This document shows positions 1-6,788 of a stretch of 64,000 nt of DNA, piece by piece. The notes beneath the pieces were generated by a model. The model was not told the origin of the DNA. It saw only the letters and a program-made list of their open reading frames with translations, and searched no databases. A program made the translations under genes and the position numbers. How positions within the stretch are numbered: the stretch's first letter is position 1; each line of letters opens with the position of its first letter. Origin of the DNA: Streptomyces lincolnensis (GTDB lineage: Bacteria; Actinomycetota; Actinomycetes; Streptomycetales; Streptomycetaceae); assembly GCF_021173675.1 (NCBI RefSeq), contig NZ_JAIHON010000008.1, positions 124,001 through 188,000 on the forward strand, written 5' to 3'.

Positions 1-2
1 GC

Positions 3-353
3 ACGGCCGTCGGTACCGGCTGGAACAACCCCTTCCTGCTCCTGGCCGCCGCGCTCCTCGTCGTCGGCGCGATCCTCGGCAACTGGATCGCCCTCGTCCT
101 CGGCTGGGCCATCGCCTACGCCTCCCGCCGCCTCAGCGACGCCGAGACCAAGTGGGCGGTCGTCATCCTCCCCAGCCTCTCCCTCGCGGCCGGCGTCCTG
201 TGGCTCTGGGGCCGCACCGAGGGCCGCTGGGGCACCCCCATCCCCGAGGGCCACATGAACGCGGCCATCGGCGAGACCTGGCCCTGGGTGGTCCGGGGCG
301 CGGCGGTGACATCGGCACTGTTCCTGGTGTGGCGGTCACAGCGCCGGAGGTGA
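3..353 (+). CDS. Membrane protein, C-terminal part (cut by window start)
   Basis: An open frame runs from the left edge to a TGA at 351-353 and gives at least 116 residues. It holds two hydrophobic segments early on (around FLLLAAALLVVGAILGNWIALVLGW), a third near VVILPSLSLAAGVLWLW, and ends with VRGAAVTSALFLVWRSQRRR, so it is an integral membrane protein with a basic cytoplasmic tail. The start lies outside the window. No family could be named. Coding character (GC third positions, long hydrophobic runs) supports it as real. Confidence 0.6.
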   Translation, partial: TAVGTGWNNPFLLLAAALLVVGAILGNWIALVLGWAIAYASRRLSDAETKWAVVILPSLSLAAGVLWLWGRTEGRWGTPIPEGHMNAAIGETWPWVVRGAAVTSALFLVWRSQRRR

Positions 354-408
354 CAGGTCACACCCCGCGGATGCCTGCTGTTTGCACCCACTGGGCACAA
401 TGGCCGAT

Positions 409-1059
409 ATGGCCTCCACGACCGAACCCGCCTCCGCCGCCACCGCCGCCCCGACCGTCGGCTTCGATCTCGACATGACGCTCATCGACTCCCGGCCCGG
501 GATCCGCGCCTGCTACCAGGCGTTGGCCGAGCGGACGGGGGCGTACATCGACGCCGACCTGGCGGTGACCCGGCTGGGGCCGCCGCTCGTGGAGGAGTTG
601 GTGCACTGGTTCCCGGCGGAGCAGGTGGCGGCCATGGCCGATCTGTACCGCTCGATGTACCCGTCGATCGCCATCGCCGCGAGCCCCGCGATGCCCGGCG
701 CCCGGGAGGCGATCGCCGCCGTACGGGAGGCCGGCGGGCGGGCGATCGTCGTCACCGCGAAGTTCGAGCCGAACGCCAAGCTGCACCTGGAGCACCTGGG
801 CATCGAACCGGACGCGGTCATCGGCGACCTGTGGGCGGAGCAGAAGGCGGAGGCGCTGCGCGAGCACGGGGCTGGCGTCTACGTCGGCGACCACCTCGGG
901 GACATCCGGGGGGCCCGGGCCGCGGACGCCCTGTCGGTCGCGGTGGCCACGGGTCCGTGCGACGCGGGGGAGCTGACCGAGGCCGGCGCGGACGTCGTCC
1001 TCGCGGATCTGACCGAGTTCCCGGAGTGGCTCGCGGCCTACCTCCCCGCCCGCGCCTGA
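409..1059 (+). CDS. HAD-superfamily hydrolase
   Basis: A 216-residue haloacid-dehalogenase-type phosphatase. Motif I is GFDLDMTLIDS (nucleophile D20, general acid D22), motif II is IVVTAK, the motif III lysine lies in the EQKAEA stretch, and motif IV is VGDHLGDIRGAR. A helical cap (about residues 35-95) sits between motifs I and II, as in the phosphoglycolate phosphatase/pyrophosphatase class. The substrate cannot be told from sequence. I chose ATG 409 because a -10-like CACAAT lies 7 nt upstream and no Shine-Dalgarno is present, as at other apparently leaderless genes here; ATG 400 and TTG 382 are in-frame alternatives. Its 3' end overlaps the convergent small membrane gene by 22 nt. Confidence 0.8.
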   Translation: MASTTEPASAATAAPTVGFDLDMTLIDSRPGIRACYQALAERTGAYIDADLAVTRLGPPLVEELVHWFPAEQVAAMADLYRSMYPSIAIAASPAMPGAREAIAAVREAGGRAIVVTAKFEPNAKLHLEHLGIEPDAVIGDLWAEQKAEALREHGAGVYVGDHLGDIRGARAADALSVAVATGPCDAGELTEAGADVVLADLTEFPEWLAAYLPARA

Positions 1060-1286
1060 CGCCGTCCCGCCGCGATCGACCGGAAAACCCCGGCACCGGC
1101 GACCAGGAACCCGACGCCCATGAGCATGCTCAGTCCGAACATGTACGTCGGAAAAGGCGTCGTACCGAGAAGAAACGGGGCCACCGTGACGAGAGTGGCC
1201 ACGGCACCGATGAAGAACAGGACAGCACCGGCGCGGATCAGTCGGTCACCGGGCTCGGCGGAATTCGTTTGGGTTTTGTCACGCAC
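1038..1286 (-). CDS. Small two-TM membrane protein
   Basis: An 82-residue protein starting VRDKTQTN and carrying two membrane segments (AGAVLFFIGAVATLVTVAPFLL and YMFGLSMLMGVGFLVAGAGVF) with a basic tail. No family recognised. GTG 1286 is preferred because TACCCT (a TANNNT -10) lies 6 nt upstream, consistent with a leaderless message; a TTG at 1319 would add 11 residues. The gene is convergent with the HAD hydrolase and divergent from the cold-shock gene. Confidence 0.6.
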   Translation of the reverse strand: MRDKTQTNSAEPGDRLIRAGAVLFFIGAVATLVTVAPFLLGTTPFPTYMFGLSMLMGVGFLVAGAGVFRSIAAGRRQARAGR

Positions 1287-1331
1287 CGGACCAGGGTAGT
1301 TCCCAGCGCGAAGGAACAACCGGGCGACGTC

Positions 1332-1359
1332 TTGTCACCGGCCTGAAGACCATTAGCCT
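1332..1359 (+). promoter_or_regulatory. Promoter of the cold-shock gene
   Basis: TTGTCA (1332-1337), a 16-bp spacer and TAGCCT (1354-1359) form a good vegetative-type promoter. The predicted start near 1366 would give an 83-nt leader that begins with the hairpin at 1367-1386. Confidence 0.5.
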
Positions 1360-1366
1360 TGGTACC

Positions 1367-1386
1367 GGCGGGTCCGACGACCCGCC
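1367..1386 (+). promoter_or_regulatory. 5' leader hairpin of the cold-shock mRNA
   Basis: A perfect 8-bp stem GGCGGGTC/GACCCGCC with a CGAC loop sits at the predicted 5' end of the cold-shock transcript. It may stabilise the mRNA or take part in temperature sensing; the role is inference. Confidence 0.45.
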
Positions 1387-1448
1387 CGAGTGCTATCAAG
1401 AGCCGTTTCAGAAGCAGTTTTCCGACGAGTACGAGGACGAGGACAGAC

Positions 1449-1832
1449 GTGCCTACCGGCAAGGTCAAGTGGTTCAACAGCGAGAAGGGCTTCGGCTTTC
1501 TCTCCCGCGACGACGGCGGTGACGTCTTCGTCCATTCCTCGGTCCTCCCCGCCGGAGTCGAGACACTCAAGCCGGGGCAGCGAGTTGAGTTCGGAGTGGT
1601 CGCCGGCCAGCGCGGTGACCAGGCCCTTTCCGTCGTCATCCTCGATCCGACGCCGTCGGTGGCGGCCGCGACCCGCAAGAAACCGGACGAACTCGCCTCC
1701 ATCGTCCAGGACTTGACGACCCTGCTGGAGAACATCACGCCGATGCTGGAGCGGGGCCGCTACCCCGACAAGGCCGCCGGCAAGAAGATCGCGGGCCTGC
1801 TGCGCGCGGTCGCCGACCAACTCGACGTATAA
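1449..1832 (+). CDS. Cold-shock-domain protein with C-terminal extension
   Basis: A 127-residue protein. Residues 1-65 form a cold-shock domain: GKVKWFNSEKGFGFLSRD holds RNP1 and VFVHSS is RNP2, the nucleic-acid-binding faces. It is longer than the usual 65-70 residue Csp. The extra 60 residues (about 66-127) are charged and helical (KKPDELASIVQDLTTLLENITPML, then a basic end), possibly for dimerisation or protein contact. GTG 1449 follows GAGGAC at a usable spacing. Expected role: RNA chaperone or antiterminator in the cytoplasm. In streptomycetes this longer Csp commonly neighbours mqnD, as it does here. Confidence 0.9.
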   Translation: MPTGKVKWFNSEKGFGFLSRDDGGDVFVHSSVLPAGVETLKPGQRVEFGVVAGQRGDQALSVVILDPTPSVAAATRKKPDELASIVQDLTTLLENITPMLERGRYPDKAAGKKIAGLLRAVADQLDV

Positions 1833-1834
1833 CC

Positions 1835-1850
1835 ACGTCCTACGGGACGT
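1835..1850. terminator. Short hairpin between convergent csp and mqnD
   Basis: ACGTCC-TACG-GGACGT forms a 6-bp stem in the 21-nt gap between the two convergent stops, followed by TTTCC. It is small for a terminator but is the only candidate in the gap. Confidence 0.3.
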
Positions 1851-1853
1851 TTC

Positions 1854-2705
1854 CTACGGAAATTCCAGCGCGCCGGGGCCGAGGGGCGGCACCAGCCCCT
1901 CGGCCGCGGCACGCGTGAGCAAGCCGCGGATCGCCGCATAGCCGTCCTCACCGAGGTCGGCGGTGAACTCGTTGACGTACAGACCGATGTGCTGGTCGGC
2001 GACGGACGGGTCCATTTCCTGGGCGTGTTCCATGACGTACGGACGGGACACCTCGGGGTCGTCCCAGGCCGCGCGGACGGATGTGCGAATGGAATCGGCC
2101 AGTAGCGTCAGGGTTTCCGCGCCCAGTGAGCGCTTGGCGATGATCGCGCCCAGCGGGATCGGCAGCCCGGTGGTGTGCTCCCAGTGCGCGCCCATGTCCG
2201 CGAGCTTGTGCAGTCCGTAGTTCTGGTACGTGAAGCGCGCCTCGTGGATGACGAGTCCCGCGTCGATCTTGCCGTCCCGCACGGCGGGCATGATCTCGTG
2301 GAACGGCATCACGACGATCTCGCCGACCGGACCGGGCAGCACGTCCGCCGCCCACAGCCGGAACAGCAGATACGCCGTCGAGCGCTCGCTCGGCACGGCC
2401 ACCGTCCGGCCGGTGAGGTCGAGGCCGGGCTCCCGGGACAGCACCAGCGGCCCGCAGCCCCGGCCCAGCGCCCCGCCGCACGGCAGCAGCGCGTACGCGT
2501 CGAGGACGTACGGCAGCACGGCGTACGACACCTTCAGCACGTCCAACTCACCGCGCTCGGCCATGCCGTTGGTGACGTCGATGTCCGCGAAGGTCACGTC
2601 CAGGGCGGGGCCGCCGGGGACGCGGCCGTGGGCGAGCGCGTCGAAGGTGAAGGTGTCGTTCGGGCAGGGCGAGTACGCGATCCGCAGGGGCTCACTGGTC
2701 GTCAT
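1854..2705 (-). CDS. mqnD: 1,4-dihydroxy-6-naphthoate synthase (futalosine pathway)
   Basis: A 283-residue protein with the MqnD signature near the N terminus (RIAYSPCPNDTFTF) and the periplasmic-binding-protein-like fold (AERGELDVLKVSYAVLPYVLDAY; IVVMPFHEIMPAVRDGKIDAGLVIHEARFTYQ). It converts cyclic dehypoxanthinyl futalosine to 1,4-dihydroxy-6-naphthoate, the ring precursor of menaquinone in streptomycetes. ATG 2705 lies inside the end of mqnB (14-nt overlap), so the two are translationally coupled. Upstream in the same direction are the DUF2771 lipoprotein and an MFS gene, forming a probable four-gene leftward unit. Confidence 0.93.
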   Translation of the reverse strand: MTTSEPLRIAYSPCPNDTFTFDALAHGRVPGGPALDVTFADIDVTNGMAERGELDVLKVSYAVLPYVLDAYALLPCGGALGRGCGPLVLSREPGLDLTGRTVAVPSERSTAYLLFRLWAADVLPGPVGEIVVMPFHEIMPAVRDGKIDAGLVIHEARFTYQNYGLHKLADMGAHWEHTTGLPIPLGAIIAKRSLGAETLTLLADSIRTSVRAAWDDPEVSRPYVMEHAQEMDPSVADQHIGLYVNEFTADLGEDGYAAIRGLLTRAAAEGLVPPLGPGALEFP

Positions 2706-3399
2706 ACGGGTTCCAACTCTCCAGTACGGGTGCGAGCTTCCCGAAGCCCGCCGTGAGGGCCGCCAGGGCGTCCGGGATGCGCCAGGCGGCGCGGTCGCGC
2801 GGGCCCACCGGGTTGGACACCGCCCGCAGCTCCAGGACGGGCACGCCGTGCGCGGCGGCCGCCTCGGCGACCCCGAAGCCCTCCATGGCCTCGGCGAGCG
2901 CACGCGGGTGACGGGCCCGCAGCGCGTCGGCGCGGGCGGCCGTCCCGGTCACGGTCGACACGGTGAGCACGGTGCCGGGGCGCGCCCCGGTCGCCTGCGC
3001 GGCCTCCCGTACGAGTGATTCCGGCGGACGGTGCGTGACGACCCCGAACCCCAGCTCGGTCACCGGCACGAACCCCTCCGCCGTCTCCGCCCCCAGGTCG
3101 GCCGCGGTGATCTCCTCGGCCACGACGAGCGACCCGACGGGCGCCAGCGGCGCGAAACCGCCCCCGATCCCGGCCGACACGACGAGCCCGTAGGGGCTGC
3201 CGTCGAGCGCGGCGACCGTGAGGGCGGTGGCGGTGGAGGCGGCGGCGAGGGCGGGGCCGACACCGACGGCGAGCAGGTCGTGGCCGGCCGCCCGTCGTAG
3301 CGTCGCGCCGGGCAGCCGTACCTCCTCGAAGGGCCCGGCAAACGCGCGTGCCACCGCGTCCCGTTCGACCGGGACCGCGGTGGCTACGAGTACGCGCAT
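2692..3399 (-). CDS. mqnB: Futalosine hydrolase
   Basis: A 235-residue member of the MTA/SAH nucleosidase superfamily. The SAGIGGGFAPLAPVGSLVVAEE segment and the C-terminal block EAMEGFGVAEAAAAHGVP...AVSNPVGPRDRAAW match the futalosine-specific branch. It releases hypoxanthine from futalosine, the step after MqnA in menaquinone synthesis. Its end overlaps mqnD by 14 nt, and the DUF2771 gene ends 19 nt upstream of its start. The pairing of mqnB with mqnD makes both calls secure. Confidence 0.93.
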   Translation of the reverse strand: MRVLVATAVPVERDAVARAFAGPFEEVRLPGATLRRAAGHDLLAVGVGPALAAASTATALTVAALDGSPYGLVVSAGIGGGFAPLAPVGSLVVAEEITAADLGAETAEGFVPVTELGFGVVTHRPPESLVREAAQATGARPGTVLTVSTVTGTAARADALRARHPRALAEAMEGFGVAEAAAAHGVPVLELRAVSNPVGPRDRAAWRIPDALAALTAGFGKLAPVLESWNPYDDQ

Positions 3400-3418
3400 G
3401 ACGGGAAGGGGCCGCGGA

Positions 3419-3913
3419 TCAGGCGTCCCCGTTCTCCAGCCGGAAGTTCCACACGCCCTTGAAGTCGCTGCTCTGGGCCGCCTTGTTCTGCTGGACGACG
3501 CTGATGTTCAGCGTCTTCGGGGCGGCCTGTCCCTGCTGGTCGGCGAAGAGGTCGACGCCCTGGAAGGAGTAGTACGTCTTCTTGTACACGCTGGTGACCT
3601 GCTGGCCGTTGATCCACAGCGCCCAGCCGGTGTCCGCGATCTCGGGGTCGACACCGATGCGCAGGGTCTCGCTCTGCGGCACCTCGATCTTGTCGCCGCC
3701 CTTCTTCTGGGCGCACTTGGTGGCCTCTTCCTGGCCGATGTCCTTGCCGTCGTCGTAGCAGGCGGCCTCGGCACTCACCGAGTCCTTGCCCACCGTCACG
3801 GTGGCGCGAGGCGTCGGCTTGTCGCAGGCCGACAGAACAAGCAGTCCGGCGGAAACGGCACCGGCGACAGCGACGGCGCGGCGGCGTCGCACAACGGATT
3901 GCAGCGTGGTCAT
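3419..3913 (-). CDS. DUF2771-type lipoprotein
   Basis: A 164-residue secreted lipoprotein. A basic N terminus and hydrophobic core (AVAVAGAVSAGLLVL) end in the lipobox LSAC, so it is anchored outside the membrane. The rest is a beta-rich domain (ETLRIGVDPEIADTGWALWINGQQV, TLNISVVQQNKAA, GVWNFRLENGDA), as in the actinobacterial DUF2771 family of unknown function. It lies between an MFS gene and mqnB on the same strand. Confidence 0.75.
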   Translation of the reverse strand: MTTLQSVVRRRRAVAVAGAVSAGLLVLSACDKPTPRATVTVGKDSVSAEAACYDDGKDIGQEEATKCAQKKGGDKIEVPQSETLRIGVDPEIADTGWALWINGQQVTSVYKKTYYSFQGVDLFADQQGQAAPKTLNISVVQQNKAAQSSDFKGVWNFRLENGDA

Positions 3914-3985
3914 GACCGAAGGCTATCGGGCGGGTCCCACGCTCTTCCTATGCGGGGGTACGGCGTGCCGCGCGTGGGGCCCGGC

Positions 3986-5434
3986 TCACGCCACCCGGGC
4001 CCGCGCCGTCCCCCCGTGGCGGGCCGAGCCGAGGAGCCCCTTGACGGTGGCCAGCCAGCCGATCGCGACCACCGCGGCGCCCACGAACAGACCCAGCGTG
4101 CCGTTGAGCGGCATCACGATCCCGACCACGCCCCCGAACACCGACGACACCTGCAGCAGCGTCTCGGAGCGGGCGAAGGCCGAGGTGCGCACCTGCTCCG
4201 GCACGTCCCGCTGGATCAGCGCGTCCAGCGACAGCTTGGACAGGGCCTGCGCGAAGCCGGCGATCGCCGCCAGACACGCCACCAGGAACGCGCCGAAGAA
4301 GATCGCCGCGGTGATCGCCGTGCCCACCACGATCGCCACCACCGTCACGATGATCAGCTCCGGCGCTCTGGAGCGCAGCCACGCCCCCACCGACGTACCG
4401 ATGGCGTTGCCCGCGCCCGCCGCGACGACCACGATGCCCAGCGACACCGCCGCGCTCTCGCCGCTCAGCGGATGCTCGCGCAGCAGGAAGGCCAGGAAGA
4501 AGGTCAGGAACCCGGACAGGCAGCGCAGGGCCGCGTTCGCGCCGAGGGCGTGCGTGACGGCGATGCCGACCGTGCGCAGTCCGGGCCGCTTGACCGGTTT
4601 GAGGTGCGGGCCGTGCAGATGGTCCTCGTCGGCGGCCAGCAGTGCCACGTCCTCGCCCTTGGCCGAGTCGACCTTCGGCGGCAGCGTGAACGACAGGAAG
4701 GTCCCCGCCACGAAGATCACGAAGGCGCCGTAGAGCGGCCAGCGCGGTCCGATCGCCTGGAGCCCGGCCCCGATCGGCGCCGCGATCCCGGTCGCCAGGA
4801 GTCCGCCCAGGGTGACCCGGGAGTTCGCCTTGACCAGGGAGAACTTCGGTGGCAGCAGGCGTGGCACGACCGCGCTTCTGACCACGCCGTACGCCTTCGA
4901 CGCGACCAGCACGCCGAGCGCGGCCGGATACATCTCGATGCTGCCGGTGACCACCGCGCCCGACAGGACCAGGGCGAGCAGGGCGCGGGCGAGCATGGCG
5001 CCCGCCATGGCGGCCCGGCGGCCGTGCGGCAGCCGGTCCAGGAGCGGGCCGATCACCGGGGCCAGCACCGTGAAGGGCGCCATGGTGATCGCCAGGTAGA
5101 GCGCGACCCGGCCGCGGGCCTCGTCGGTGGGGACGGAGAAGAAGACGGTGGAGGCGAGCGCGACGGTGATCATCACGTCACCGGCGCCGTTCACCCCGTG
5201 GAGTTCGATCAGCTTGCCCAGACCGGACTCGCCGGCTCCGTGCGCGTGGGTCGCCTTGCGGATGCCGCGGGCGGGCAGGTGCAGGGCACGCCCGACGGAG
5301 CGGAGGGAGCCGCGTACCCGGCCCGTCCCGCCGCCTCGACCGCTGCCCTTGCCGACCCTGCTGCCCTTGTTTCCCTTGATCCCTTTGGACCCACCGATCC
5401 CGGTGGCACCTTGGGGCGTCTTCGCGGCTGCCAC
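3986..5434 (-). CDS. MFS-type transporter
   Basis: A multi-pass protein of about 482 residues. A glycine/lysine-rich cytoplasmic N-terminal tail (GIGGSKGIKGNKGSRVGKG) precedes roughly 12 hydrophobic segments (VMITVALASTVFFSV, LYLAITMAPFTVLAPVIGPLL and onward). The loop GPLLDRLPHGRRAAM fits the MFS loop 2-3 signature. Substrate unknown. GTG 5434 is favoured: CACTAT lies 5 nt upstream and the N terminus reads VAAAKTPQG. An in-frame start at 5521 would add 29 residues. It lies 72 nt upstream of the DUF2771 gene in the same direction, so it may head the mqnBD unit. Confidence 0.8.
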   Translation of the reverse strand: MAAAKTPQGATGIGGSKGIKGNKGSRVGKGSGRGGGTGRVRGSLRSVGRALHLPARGIRKATHAHGAGESGLGKLIELHGVNGAGDVMITVALASTVFFSVPTDEARGRVALYLAITMAPFTVLAPVIGPLLDRLPHGRRAAMAGAMLARALLALVLSGAVVTGSIEMYPAALGVLVASKAYGVVRSAVVPRLLPPKFSLVKANSRVTLGGLLATGIAAPIGAGLQAIGPRWPLYGAFVIFVAGTFLSFTLPPKVDSAKGEDVALLAADEDHLHGPHLKPVKRPGLRTVGIAVTHALGANAALRCLSGFLTFFLAFLLREHPLSGESAAVSLGIVVVAAGAGNAIGTSVGAWLRSRAPELIIVTVVAIVVGTAITAAIFFGAFLVACLAAIAGFAQALSKLSLDALIQRDVPEQVRTSAFARSETLLQVSSVFGGVVGIVMPLNGTLGLFVGAAVVAIGWLATVKGLLGSARHGGTARARVA

Positions 5435-5575
5435 CCCGTCATAGTGCCCCGAGAAAGCCGCGCGTAGTGCGGTTACCGCACGTATGGGCGCGGACTTCTT
5501 GACCAAGCCGCTCCCCGGCACGCCAGGGAAATCCTCCCCGGCGGGCGGTGAACCGACCCGTCGGTGTAGGCCAAG

Positions 5576-5598
5576 CGCACGCGAACAGGTAGCGTGCG
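5576..5598. promoter_or_regulatory. Inverted repeat in MFS/DUF3027 divergent region
   Basis: CGCACGC and GCGTGCG, 9 nt apart, lie between the divergent MFS and DUF3027 genes. It could be an operator; no regulator can be assigned. Confidence 0.3.
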
Positions 5599-5746
5599 TA
5601 TCTCAGCCATCCCGCAGAATGGATGGACAGGTGCGCCCGAGCGTGAGCGGGCGTGGACGTCGACGCGGTCCCCGGGTCCGCTCCGTCCGCCCCGCCGCCG
5701 ACCGGCCGCCGCACCAGAGAGACGGCGTAGGAGAGAAGCGATACCT

Positions 5747-6673
5747 GTGAGCGCAGCGACCACGCGAAGCCGCACCCCCGACCGCCTGTGCGCCGAGGCC
5801 GTCGACCTCGCCCGCACCGCCGCCGAGGAGGCCGCCGCCCCCGGTGTCGTCGGGGAGCACGCGGGAGTGGTGTCCGAGGGCGACCGGGTGGTCACGCACC
5901 ACTTCGAGTGCAAGGAACTCGGCTACCGGGGCTGGCGTTGGGCCGTCACCGTGGCCCGGGCCTCCCGCGCCAAGATCGTCACCCTGGACGAGGTCGTGCT
6001 GCTGCCCGGCCCGGACGCGCTGCTCGCGCCCGAGTGGGTGCCCTGGAGCGAGCGGCTGCGCCCCGGCGACATGGGACCCGGCGATCTGCTCCCCACCGAC
6101 GCCGAGGACCTGCGTCTGGAGCCCGGCTACACCGGCGAGGACGAGCCGCTGCCCAGCGCGCCCGTCTCCCAGGAGATGGCCGAACTCGTGGAGGCGGAGG
6201 ACGCGGAGGTGACCGCGCGGACCCCGGCGAACCTCCCGGTGGCCCCCCTGCGCGGCTCCATCACCGCGGTCGCCGAGGAACTCGGCATGCGCCGGGCGCG
6301 CGTCCTGTCCCGCTACGGCCTGCACATCGCGGCCGACCGCTGGGAGGAGTCCTACGGCGCCAAGACCCCGATGGCCCAGGCCGCCCCCGCCTCCTGCGTC
6401 AGCTGCGGCTTCCTGGTCCCGCTCGGCGGCTCCCTGGGCCAGGCCTTCGGCCTGTGCGCCAACGAGTTCGCCCCGGCGGACGGCCGTGTGGTGTCGCTGG
6501 CGTACGGCTGCGGCGGGCACTCCGAGGCCGCGGTCATGCCCAAGCCTCCGCAGCCCGCCCTGCCGGTGATCGACGAGACGCGGGTGGATCCCTTCCCCCT
6601 CCGCCCGGCCCGCGACTCCGGGTCCGTCCCGGACGTCTCCGACGACGAAGCGGCGGAGCTGGGGCACTCGTAG
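5747..6673 (+). CDS. DUF3027 family protein
   Basis: A 308-residue cytoplasmic protein of the actinobacterial DUF3027 family, function unknown. The N-terminal half has a compact domain (VTHHFECKELGYRGWRWAVTVARASRAKIVTLDEVVLLPG). The C-terminal half carries CVSCGFLVPL...GLCANEF...GCGGHSE, a Cys/His cluster that could bind zinc. GTG 5747 is supported by AGGAGAG at 5729-5735. The gene is divergent from the MFS gene. A 15-bp tandem repeat follows its stop codon within 8 nt. Confidence 0.8.
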   Translation: MSAATTRSRTPDRLCAEAVDLARTAAEEAAAPGVVGEHAGVVSEGDRVVTHHFECKELGYRGWRWAVTVARASRAKIVTLDEVVLLPGPDALLAPEWVPWSERLRPGDMGPGDLLPTDAEDLRLEPGYTGEDEPLPSAPVSQEMAELVEAEDAEVTARTPANLPVAPLRGSITAVAEELGMRRARVLSRYGLHIAADRWEESYGAKTPMAQAAPASCVSCGFLVPLGGSLGQAFGLCANEFAPADGRVVSLAYGCGGHSEAAVMPKPPQPALPVIDETRVDPFPLRPARDSGSVPDVSDDEAAELGHS

Positions 6674-6680
6674 GTCTGCG

Positions 6681-6755
6681 GTACGGAGCCTTGCCGTACG
6701 GAGCCTTGCCGTACGGAGCCCTGCCGTACGGAGCCCTGCCGTACGGGGGCCTGTC
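6681..6755. repeat. 15-bp tandem repeat, five copies
   Basis: Five head-to-tail copies of GTACGGAGCC(T/C)TGCC: 1 and 2 identical, 3 and 4 identical, 5 diverged. Each junction makes the palindrome CCGTACGG. The array sits between the DUF3027 stop and the convergent AfsR-like gene. Its 15-bp period keeps one reading frame open (ALPYG repeats), but no start or ribosome site supports translation. Confidence 0.9.
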
Positions 6756-6788
6756 GCAGGGGTACGGCGGACCGGGTGACGGCGTGTC

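Noticed and set aside
6681..6755. CRISPR-like array
   Set aside because: Units of 15 bp are contiguous with no spacers; it is a simple tandem repeat.
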